From: Anodontia alba
Lineage: Eukaryota; Mollusca; Bivalvia; Lucinida; Lucinidae
NCBI GenBank assembly: GCA_964016985.1
Contig: OZ024823.1
Coordinates: 30,944,104 to 31,008,103, forward strand
Reading direction: 5' to 3'
Length of the DNA stretch: 64,000 bases
A program made the translations under genes and the position numbers. Positions 38,411 to 50,400 of this stretch are shown here, one piece after another. The notes beneath the pieces were generated by a model. The model had not been told where the DNA came from and made no database searches. It saw only the letters and a program-made list of their open reading frames with translations. Within the stretch, counting starts at the first letter, position 1, and every line of letters starts with the position of its first letter.

Positions 38411-41400
38411 CGGAGATGATCATTCGCTGCATGGTCTCCTGCACTAAGCTATTAATAGTCAAACTCCGCTGATGTGTACACGACGAAACTTGATTATGTT
38501 CTAAGTTAGTTAGGCGTTCGCAACCAAATCGATCAATGTACCATGGAGATAGATACCTGTGGACTTTAACCATTTCACACTGCAGACCAAAACAGGTACC
38601 ATTGCAAACAGTGTAAATCAAGATGAGATGGCTCATCATGAGCCATCTCATCTGGATCTACACTGTTTGCCATACAAGATGAAAGAGTCCATTTCAGATC
38701 CTCAGGGCTGAAAGGATTAATATATCCTAAAATTTGAAAAAAAAGTGCACAAAAGTGTACATGTATGCGAATACCGAAGACCATAATCAATCCGAGCATT
38801 TGCACAGTCTGATCAGGGCCTTCCCTGTGCAGTCAATGGCTATTACAGTGAACCCTCGTTACAACGACAGCATTTGTTCCCAAAAATGTTACCATTATAA
38901 TGAATTTGCTGTTCTAAAGAATCCTTAATGGACAGAATGATATATAAGAAAGACCTTGTTTTATTCTTATTCCCTCATAGAACATGTTTTGGATATTTGT
39001 TAGAATCGCCTCTCTGAGGCGATTCTAACAAATATCCAAAACACATGTTGCTTGAAGATATTAGGAAATGTTTTTGCATATTTTCTCATTAACCGTCACT
39101 TCTTGAGCGAATGTTTCGTGACATTCAAATTGTAATTATAACGAATTTTGTCGTTGTATCGAGTGTCGGTATAAACAGGGTTGACTGTATTGGATACTGA
39201 AGAATGCATTTACGGACAGCAAAGTCTCAGTGGGATTGCTGAAAATCAAGATGATCTGATTTGTTTGTGTTGAGGTTTTACGGCACAGTCAACCCAATGG
39301 GGTCATGTCGAGCATGGTCAGGAAAAAAGATGATCTGATTCTGCACGTTACACATAATACTCGAAGACATTTCTCTTATTTTAAACATATTTATTCTGAT
39401 TTTCATTTGACGTGCATCAAATAATATACACAAGAACAAAAATTAAAGGACTGGAATGAAAACAAATATGCTTATAAGATTTTTCCCGATTACAAAATGT
39501 AGTTGTAATCATATATAGACTGTGGCATATATGTATACTGAATCTGAAGTGCTTCCTTACATAATATGAACCTGCGCACGACAAAACCTACAACAAGTAT
39601 TAGCATTTTCAAAAAGCCAGCGGGTCGGTTAGCTTCAACAAATGACATACTGCACATGACGGCAAATGTATCAAGATTCATTGAACTAACCTAAAAAGAC
39701 TCCAGTTACAGTTTCCGCGTTCTAGTTCACTCCGAACTGTCAAATTTACTCTGACTTGTACACAAATAATTGGTGCCACTATGATCTTGTGAGTTTTCTA
39801 ACATTTTGACTATAGCAGATCACTAGATGTGGGAGTCCTGGGCTAGTTTACAATCGAACAGAAATACCGCATCGGACCGGTGAATAAAGTAATAGGATGC
39901 TTATGGCAAACAGCAAACGCCCTGCTGAAGCAGCTCAGATGCGCAAGCCTATCTGGGCTTTCCGTGATCAATAAAGGCCACTTTCTACGTGATGCGGTTC
40001 TTCTATATACAGTCGAACCTCAATGGCTCGAACATCTTTGGGACTATGGAAATTCGTTCGAGACATGGGTAGTTCGAGCCACTGAAGGTTAATCATGGCG
40101 CCAGGTCAGGAAGCAAATAGCGATAATTTAGGGAAATATTGTCGATTTTCTACACAATGATTGTATGTTGAGTGTACTCATTAAAATTGCCTCGATGAGG
40201 CGATTCTAATGAGTACACACAACATAGAATTGTTGAGTGTACTCATTAGAATCTCCTCGATGAGGCGATTCTAATGAGTACACACAACATACAATTCCAT
40301 GATAAAATAAGGAAAAATCCATAAATATTTGTTTCCTTGAGCTATTGGAAGGATTTTGTAGGGACTGAAAAACGAGTTCGAATCATCCAGGGTAAACGAG
40401 CCATCCGGGTTCGAGCCATTGAGGTTATACTGTATGTTATAATTTATAATTTATTTTACAGGGATATATAATAATTGAAGATTTCTTCAGAGATGATGAA
40501 CTCCAGCCCGCTCGAGACGCCGTGAATAATCTCGTTGATGACATAGCTATAAAGCTTTATAAGGCGGGAAAGATTTCCAGTAGGTATACAGTATTCAAAT
40601 CCTATCATTAAACTACTTATTTTGACTTTCTATGGTTTGAAATCATGTCTGTGTTATGTTGACCCCATGTTCCCCTATTACATAATGTCAAAAAAATAAG
40701 AAAATGCGGTGGTATACACTAGCCATTACGTAAACATAACTATTCAAATATATAGAAGATTTCACCTCTAAAATCTGAAAATTTTCAGATAAAAAAAAAA
40801 CTCTGATACTGTATTTTTCATATTTCTGCTCAAAACATAGATTGTGGTACTCGCTAGAACCGCCTTGGTGGGGCGGTTCTAACGAGTACCCACAATCTAT
40901 GTTTTGAGCAGAAATAAGAAAAATAATGTACACCCCTGTAAACCCGTTTTACTATATAAAAGTGGGGTTAAAGGGGGTCAATATTATATAGGCATGTTTT
41001 CGTGATCGAACATTCAGTCTTTTATTTCGGCTGTTGAATCTGATTTCAGTTTCTTTTGTTATCTTTATTTTTTTTATACTGCAAAAATATATTTCTCTAT
41101 AAAAAAAATTATTGTAGGTACGTAGTTTCAGATTAAGGGCTGAAAAAATTATTTAACTGGAGCTATGCCTGTTGCAAATCATACAGTAGCGATTACGTTT
41201 TTCTTGTCCGTTTATGCGTTTGGGGTGCGTTTTAAAATCGTGGCATAACGTTTGCGTTTCGACAACGTTTCTAGCGTTTCATATCGTTTCGGCCAATCAA
41301 ATTACAGAGCAAAGCGTTTCACTCAAACGCTTAATTTGCATATGCGCACTGAGGAGATACAAACGTTTTCTCGAAACGCTTTTCACCGTTTCGGCCAATC

Positions 41401-44400
41401 AGCTTGCCTTATCGAAACGCTTTTTCCGTTTCGGCCAATCATTTGACCGTTTCGCACCGTTTGTATGTTAGACCAATCGAATCATAAATACCTGTTGGAC
41501 CGTATTAAACCGTGTTTATTACAACTAAAGTACTTTGTATCTACGTATTAAAATTATATTTATTTTATTTTATTTTATTCATTTATATTTTCTTTATAAA
41601 ATATATTTTGGTATTTTCGAAAGAATTAACATGATCAATTATTATACTTTGTGAAGCCTATTATTTTTACACTGCAATCATGACAATCAACGTCTTTTGA
41701 CAATTACATGTTTTAGCACATAGTACTCGGTATAAAATATTTAGCAGATGACATTTTGAAGTTTATATAATTTCCTGAAAACAGATTTTGGCATTTCATA
41801 CAAATTGCCTGCAAATGATTTGACAATATCAGAATGCCTTAACCAAGAAAATATTTATTTATTTTATTTATCTTACTTTTATATTTTATTTAATATTTAT
41901 TTATTTATTTTTTATTTTATTTTTATTTTATTTTTATTTATAATTATTATTATTATTATTATTATTGCATAATTTTAGATGTATGTAAATGGCTACGATT
42001 TGTCATTTAAATCGGCAGGCTTTTCTGACTTATTTTGTTTTTAAGGTGTGCGGTAAAAATGCCAGAGCTGAAAATGCCATATGCAAAAATGTTAGAGGAA
42101 AAATGCAACAAATAAAAATGCCAGAGGCTACCTGGTAAAATGTCATAGGAAATAATCCCATAAGTAAAAATGCCAGGGATAAAACTTATACAAGTTTAGT
42201 TCTTTATTTGACTTCCATGTAGCACAATTTGACAGCATCATGGGAAAAGGTGAAAAGATGCAAAAAGAGTATATATGTCCAAATAGATTCCCCCACACTC
42301 TATATTGGAAGAGTCTAATTCAATGTTAGGCATGTCAGGTTATGTGATTTAGATAATCCTAGCGAAAAATGACTGAACTGTGAAAACAATGGCTACCCTG
42401 ATCAAATGCCGCATTTTGCAGTGTCTGATCTGGATCTGCACTGTTTTCCAATAGCCTGTTTTGTGTCTCCAAATTAAAGTGAGTTAAACTGTTTTCACAT
42501 CAAAAAAAAAAATTAATAATAATAATATCATCTGCTTATATCTAAACAAAGCAGGTTAAATGTTAACCTTTACCACTCTGTTTATTCAGCAGACAACAAA
42601 GTGATGACATTTTTTTCGTTTCTCCAGAAAACAGGATTTGACATTTCATGCCACTTGTCTCTATTCAAGAAAATTTGCATGAAATGTACAGAATAGTCAG
42701 TTGATGACATTTTGAAGTATTTTTCTTATGTTATCCTGAAAACAGGTGTCGGCTTTTCATACATATTATCTCCACAGGACTTCACTTCCCCTGCAAATTG
42801 TCTTCAGTGGAGATTTGCGTGAAATGTCAAACCTGTTTTACGGGAGAAAATAAGAAAAGAGGTCATGAATTTGCCATCTGCTGAGTTAGCCCAGAGAGTG
42901 ATAAAGGTTCAACTGGACAATGAATCGTTGACATAATCCATTCTGTTGGTGATACGTGTAGACCACGATCAGACTGCGCGGAAATGCCGGTTCACCTTGG
43001 TCTAAGCTGTTCTCAAATACCATAAGGTCGTTTCTTATTTCTATTCAAAGGGGCTAATATATATTCAACCAGTGCCGACCAAACCAGATCAGCTTGCGCA
43101 GCAGGATCAAGATGAAAGATTTTCTACACCAGTCTGAACTACGTCGAACCTGTGAATTGCCATTATTGTTTTGAGTAATATTTCTTCCCCCTCCCCCTCA
43201 CGTCCCTCCCCCTCACGCCCCCACCTTTTTTTTTAAATTAAATGTACACTGTCGTTTAGACAAATGGTTCTGGAACAGATGATCTGCTTTACTGAAATTT
43301 ATTGTTAGAATTATGTGTCACCAATACTAATCCTTTCATTAGATCCTTATCCAGTGAAAACGTCCCTCTGAGCATAGGTGTTACTCAGATTAAAGTGAGT
43401 GGATCAGTCTAGTGCATAATGGTGTCCACTCAGTTCACTGATCAGGTCATTAGTATAAAATACTGTAATACATGAATCGCTCAGTATCCATCTAATACAC
43501 AGACTGATCAGAATCGTAAAATATAAATAGGTCCATTTTTACTTATTTGGGCCATTATTTTTCGAATACGATGCACTGTGCACATCATGGCAATTATGTG
43601 GACAGTCGGCAAATATCTTGCTGGAGGGCTTTCATGAAAGTATATTCTCACTATGAAAACATTTTTGGCATGTATATGCAAAGCTGTTAACCTTAAGAAC
43701 GCTATATTTTAATATTAGAAGACGATGTGCTGGATAAACAGATCAAATGTATGGACGAGCAGCAATGACCCAGAGCAGAGTGCGCGGATGCACATTCTTA
43801 TCTAGTATTTTGCATATTGCAACCTATACTTAAATATTAGAAGACGATGCACTGGAGAAACAGCAGATCCTTTCGAATAATAATCATAATAAAAATGTAC
43901 AGATGAACAGCAACGAATCAGATCAAAATGCACGGATGAACATACTAATCAATGTTGCATTTATAGCACATTGTAGTCTGGATACTCCTAAAAGGGTAAT
44001 TGGCAAACAGTGGAGACCCAGATCAGATGCCGCAGAACGTGACGTCTGATCAGGGTATCCATTATTTGCAAATAGTTCAACCATTTGTTTCTCTACATAA
44101 CATAGCCTGGCATACATAAAATCGAAATTAGAATCTTCCAGTATATAGGGTGGGTGAGTTCATTCAGTAACAATAGGTTAAATATTAGAAGATAATGTGC
44201 AAGACTATTGGCAAATCGTATCGAATAAGACAATGTACAGATGAGCAGCTACGAAGCAAATCAGAGTGCGCGGATGCCCTATATTTATCACATATTTTCA
44301 TGTATTCCTCTTTTTTGATATTGGTAAAATTACTTTGTATCTACATGTATTCGATAGTTTAAAATGAAAATGACTTTTTATCAAAGATGAATGGATGAAA

Positions 44401-44407
44401 TTGAAAT

Positions 44408-44440
<33 letters not shown>

Positions 44441-47400
44441 TTGTTCAAAACTGACTTAGCAGTTTTTAAGTAAGTCTTCTTCGATATATATTTTTTACAT
44501 TACGTCTGGTGTTGTCTTAATTTCAAATATACGAGCATTATATCCTTTTAAGGCATTACCTGTTTATGCATGATGTTTCTTTTTTTTCTCATCCAAACAG
44601 ATTTGGAAGTGCACCTGCATATCATAAAACTTCCAATAAACAATACATGGAATGAGTATATCCTATACCTCACCCTCCTTAAGAAATACACAGGCTAATA
44701 TTATGTAACATTTGAAAGATCAAAAAGGGGATAGTATAAATAAAAAAAAATATGTAAATAAATAAAAATTGGAAAATATCATGATATTATACGCATTAAT
44801 TGCACAGTACTCCAGATTCATGTAGCATAGAGTATTTGATAATAATTGATGTGTGTCTTCATTTTTCCACTTAAATAATTTTGTTGTGTTTATTTATTAG
44901 AATCACCTCACAGAGGTAATTTTAATGAGTACCAACCATATATTTTCTGGAGGAGAAACATGAAAATACAAGATATGATCATAATCATAAATCGATCATA
45001 AAGTTTCTCAAATGAACCTCATTTATTTATTTATTTACTTTTTTTTTTAAAGTAAATAAGAACACTTCAAAAACTGGATCCTTATTCTACTGATGGAGAA
45101 CTGTATAATAAGTCTGAGAGGAAATTTAAAAAAAAATAAAAAAATAAAAAAATGATTGTATCCTAAAATGTGAATATTTACTTTCTGCAATTGCGCAAAC
45201 TGAATTTTCTGAAACACAGTTATTTCTACAAACTCTGTATGTTTAGTGAATATTCAGATCAGCCTGTACGTCTGCACAGTCTGATCAGTCTTCACCACAC
45301 GCTCTAGAAGATCTACTGCTTCTTCGGTCCAGAAAACACAGTCTGATAAGATTGCGGGATGTGCAGACTGATCCACATAAAGTACATTCTTTTTTGCAGG
45401 AATTAAAGTGATTCTGCCAAAAACTGTTAAAATTCCTTTTCCGTTGTATATTGCATTTTAAGACACAACGTGTTTTCCAGTACTTTCAAAAGTCAATAAT
45501 CAATCATTCTTAACTGGAAGTTGAAAGGCATTCCTATCATTATTCATTGCTGGGAATGAATGAAAAATAAAGATTTTGTTCTTATATTTCCCGTAAAATG
45601 GCATTTAACATTTCAAATCCTATTTTTCAGAAAAAATAAAAACAAAGTCTTATTAATTTCTTGTCTGCTGAAACTGCCCCATAGTGTGGTAAATAATTCT
45701 TAAATGTCTTCGCGAAAAAAAGTGCTCCAAAATTATGCTTTTCCTGAACAATGGATTTATTTATTATACCCTTTTTAGTGATTATCTTTTAGTTTGACGA
45801 AGCTTTGAAATTGTGCTAATGGAAATTTATGCAGAAGAGGGAATTTGATGATAAACTAGCATATTAAGACATAAATGTTAATTTATCCATAATTTATCCA
45901 TAAAATATGTTGTGGGTATTCATTAGAACTGCCTTTGCGAGGCGATTTTATTAAAAACAACCAGCTATATTTTAATGAGTAAAAAGAAAAAAAATGCACA
46001 CCAACCTTTCGCCAAATTACCAACCTTATCTGTTTCTATGTTTTAATCATAAACTTTACTAATGTCAATAATTTCCCCTTATTAGGCCCCTACCTATAAG
46101 GTTGGCCAAAGTCACCAAGAACTTCTTATTTTTATCTGCTTATGGCCATTAGCGTGTTATGTAATCTAAATTGTGTCTTTAATAGCTAATTGCCACCATC
46201 TAATATCCTAAATCATCGCGGAAGGAAAATATAACGAAATACATGTATTTACTCTAGATTTTTTCCTACCGCTACTTAGCCGCAATCTTGGACAGGGAAC
46301 TCCCGTATACGCTGATACAGTGAAATGTTAATCTGCAAAACCGTGACATAAAAATACATGTTTAGTAATCGTTATTATTATTATTATTATTACTACAAAT
46401 ATTACATTCATTGATGTGAGTCTAATCATTGCATTCAATATAATCAAGTGGCTTTAATACCACTTGATGTAATTTATTATCGAAATATTTATGTACCCAG
46501 TGTTTGTCTCAGGTGAGAAAATAGTGTGCAACAAACAACTATTACCTGACTGCACCGGCAAGCATCGAACCCGCGACTCCTGATCACCAGTCAGAAGCGC
46601 ATCCGACTGAGCTACAGAGTCCGGCCACTATCACTGTCCGTCAAAACACATTTCCTGTTTATTGCATCAGATACTCGTCTCCATAAAATTATTTGACTAT
46701 TATTATTTTATAACAATTATAATTAAGTGAAATTGGAAAAAAAAAAAAAAAAAAAAAAAAGATGGAAAATAAATTGAGTCCGCGGGATTTTGATTGGCTA
46801 ACTCTGCAAACGCTAAAACGTTTGAAACCAGACATGGTTTCCATGACAGCGTTTTCCGAACGCTAATGTGATTGGTTAATATTTGAAACGCTTGAAACGT
46901 TTCAGAAACGATGATCTGATTGGCTAAAACTGTAAACGATCGTTTCAGCGTGGTCGAAACGCTGCGTTTCCAAACCGTTAAAAAACGTTTTGCATGCGTT
47001 TCCGTGGACATGAAAAACGCTGTCACCACTGTACACTTCTTTCAATAAAACCGAAATCCCCCCCCCCCCCCCTTTTCTATCTGCAATGTGTTCTCTTAGA
47101 TTTTTATTTTACTTCACTGCAGCTAGTGTTAAGTGCCGTGTGGCGGCGTAGGACGTACCCCCGTACTTAAGTGCAGATTATATCTTTTATTTTCTTTGGA
47201 AGCATTGGACCAGTTGTGGTATCTATATGCTACAGAGCATAAGCAGTGTTGCAAACTTCATTACTGCTTATGAAGAGTCTCAGTAAAACCGAGACTCCCA
47301 TTTTCTATATGTAATGTGTTCTTTGCTTTCAAAGGCAACCTTTTAGATTTTTACATTATGAAAACACGCCTATTCAAATACATAGAAAATTTCATCTCCA

Positions 47401-50400
47401 AAAACTGAAAATTTTCAGATAAAAAAACTCTTTTACTTTTCATATTTCTGCTCAAAACATAGATTGTAGGTACTCGTTAGAACCGCCTCGCCGAGGCGGT
47501 TCTAACAAGTACCCTAAATCTATGTTTTGAGCAGAAATAAGAAAAATAATGTATACCCCTGCAAACCTCAGTGGGGTTTAAGGGGGTTAAAATTATATAG
47601 GTATGTTTTCGTGATGTATTATTGTTAATTTATAGACTTATATGAGGAATATGGATTTACGCAAAGACTGACAAAACTTGAAGAGGAATTTCCGGACGCT
47701 AATATAATCGTCATGAAGTACAGTCAAGAGAGGATGAGTCAAGTATGAATTTTTATTTTTACTCGCTTGGACCCATTTTCTTAATGAGACTGGCTACACT
47801 TGGTAGATTTTCTGCCATTTTTACAAGAGATACAACTTTTGTGACCTCATTTTTGCTTTCCTGCTCCAAAATGGTGTCTACTCTTGAAGGAAAGAATTTG
47901 CTCCCGAGAGAAGCAAATTCCTTCCTTCTAGAGTAAACCCCTTTTCAGAGGGTTCAAGGTTAGAAGAAAAGGTGTCTATTCTTAAAGGAAAGAATGTGGA
48001 GCAAATTCTTTCCTTTCAGAGTAGACTCCTTTTCAGAAGGAAGGCAAAACAATTTCGACAGAGTTACCTACCCTGAAGGTGTATCAGTTTCCTTTAAAGC
48101 AGTGTTAATTTTAACGCAGTCGTTGAATTAAGGTGATAATAAATATTGAAGTAAAAAAAAAAAAAGATAAAATTCATTGATACAGTCGAACCTCAATAAC
48201 TCCCCAGCGGGCATATAACGTAAATACAACGTCGCTTCAACGTCGATGCAACGTCATGACGTTGCATCGACGTTGAGCCGACGTTGTATAAACGTCGTGT
48301 GCCCGCTGGGTCGTACATCTTTGGGACCATGTAAATTTGTTCTAGACATGAATAGTTCGAGAAACAGGGTTAATCTGGAGGCTAATGGATGTAATTTAAT
48401 GATGTCTTTTTGATGTTCGATATAATAATGGTATGTTGAGTGTACTCATTAGAATCGCCTCGATGAGACTACTCTTATGGGTACACACAATACATAATTC
48501 ATGGTAAAATAAGAAAACTTCTCTAAAGAATCCATAATATTTGCTTTCTTGGGCTATCAAGAGAATTTCATAGGGATTCAAAAACGAGTTCGAATTAGAC
48601 ATGGTAAACGAGTCATCCGTGTATGAGTCATTGAGGTTTTACTGTATAGTGTAACAGCAATGCGAGCAGCTGGTGTAAGTTTTGTTATACAAGAGTGGCT
48701 GGTTAAATTAGGTTTACAAAAATATTCACGGAAATTGATCCAGGCTTTTGCTGTTCAAAGACGTTCTAATGACGTTTTTTGTCCCGAGGAGTAATGATAT
48801 TTCAATATTCAATCTAGCGTAGTTTGCACTAGCACGATTGTACCATTGCAGGCTTTTAAAGACATATGGACGAACGAACGTCTCTTAAACCTTGTAGAAC
48901 AGATAATTGGACCAGATATAGCAGGAAATCCTGTGTGGAACATCAGGACCAAAGTCCCAAAGAACAATATAGTTACTGTACCATGGCACCAGGGTGAGTA
49001 ATTATTTATTCCAATATAAACTGTGACATTCATGTACCTGTAAATCGTTATTCCTGTTAAGAATTCCTGAAGGTTAGTGCCTGAGTATTGCTGTCTGTGG
49101 TCGGGCCCATTGTAGTCCGACTTGTTGTTTTCTTTCAGCGGCTCTGGCATTTAGTCTTCTACTTTGTTACATTGCAGTTTTGTAATTGTGATGTTTCTCT
49201 GATGACACGTAATTGTAATTTTGCGCTAATCAGAATTTTAAAAAGCGAGGCTTCGACCCAGTAAAATAGGTTTAGCACATTTATGACTGGCGTCCCATAA
49301 AAGGGACATCGGCAAACAATGTAGACCCAGATTAGACGCCGCAGAACGCGGCGTCTGATCTGGGTCTACACTGTTTGCATTCAATACAGAAATTTCTATT
49401 AAGCATGGTAATAATGAAAATTAACCAGACACCGCCCATACTGGAAATGGACCGGTCCAAAGAGTGAAGGTAGATGAGTCTTCGCAAATGGGTTAAGCTT
49501 CCCGCGCTCCACAATCACTTTCCCGAGTAGTTGTTTCCGTTGACCACTCAAAAGTGGCTCTCCTGTTGCAAGTACTTTTTATTTGTATGTCGATGATTAC
49601 AACAACACCACAACTGTGTTGTTGTGTCTTGTCATTGTTCTCCATCTCTTCTTCTGGCTGTGTTCCGTGATTTTGGACTTTCTTCATATTTTGTCTAGTC
49701 ACAAGTTTTAAACTAAAATATTGTCCATAATTTTGTCAGTAAGCAGGGCGCACCACATTCTCTCATTCCCCTCTGTTATCCGCGATTACTTTCCAGTAAA
49801 ACTGAATGAGACTGAAGATACTCCGTGATAAATATCTATGCATGGAAATTGCCTTTCATTGTAGACTGAGATATACTTCTAAAATAAAAAGTTTGGGTCT
49901 GGTGAGTAAGAAGCTTGTCTTACGAGCTTGATAGTTGATAACTCCATGTGTGTGTATGTGAGGTGTGTCTGTTCGAATGGTATATTTTTTTCCTTGATTT
50001 GGGTTTTAAGGCCCTTTCAAGAATATTTCACATATTGAGCCGATCGTTCGTCAAAGGTGGGCGAAAACCGGAGAACCCGGGGAAAAACGACCTGACCATC
50101 CGTAAGCAGAACTTGACTTTCCCACATGTGACTCGGTGAGAAACCTAATGGATTAAAAGTCAACTGTCCTATCCACCGGGCTACGGGGGCCCGGTATAGC
50201 GAATATAAGTGCCTTGGCTACACGCAAAGATTTGGTACATACGATACCCGCTTTCTGCGATATAAAGGCTATGAAACTGTTCCAGTATGAAACTTTACCA
50301 CATGAAAATAGAAGGAGTGGCATAGTTCTGCATTCAACAGTAGATAATAAAAATATTGGGATACCCAGGAAAGGCAGAAACCACATCACGAAAACATGCC

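Larger units (their letters stand above)
41184..47031. mobile_element. Candidate 5.85-kb transposon with long inverted termini
   Basis: The left end CAGTAGCGATTACGTTTTTC continues TTGTCC. The right end, inverted, reads CAGTGGTGACAGCGTTTTTC and continues ATGTCC. TA flanks both ends (41182-41183, 47032-47033). Each end carries about 290 bp packed with repeated CGTTTCGGCCAATCA-like motifs (41184-41475 and, inverted, 46785-47031). The interior is AT-rich with simple TTTA repeats, family U and T-like fragments and an antisense SINE head, but no transposase ORF. It occupies most of oxygenase intron 2. Interpretation as one non-autonomous element is inferred from the matching ends. Confidence 0.65.

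Noticed and set aside
38145..38651. 168-codon reverse ORF
   Set aside because: Spans a (TA)n run and a family B MITE; no domain and no codon signal.
46548..46627. Reverse-strand tRNA gene
   Set aside because: A and B boxes are present but the stems do not pair fully and a SINE-like body follows.
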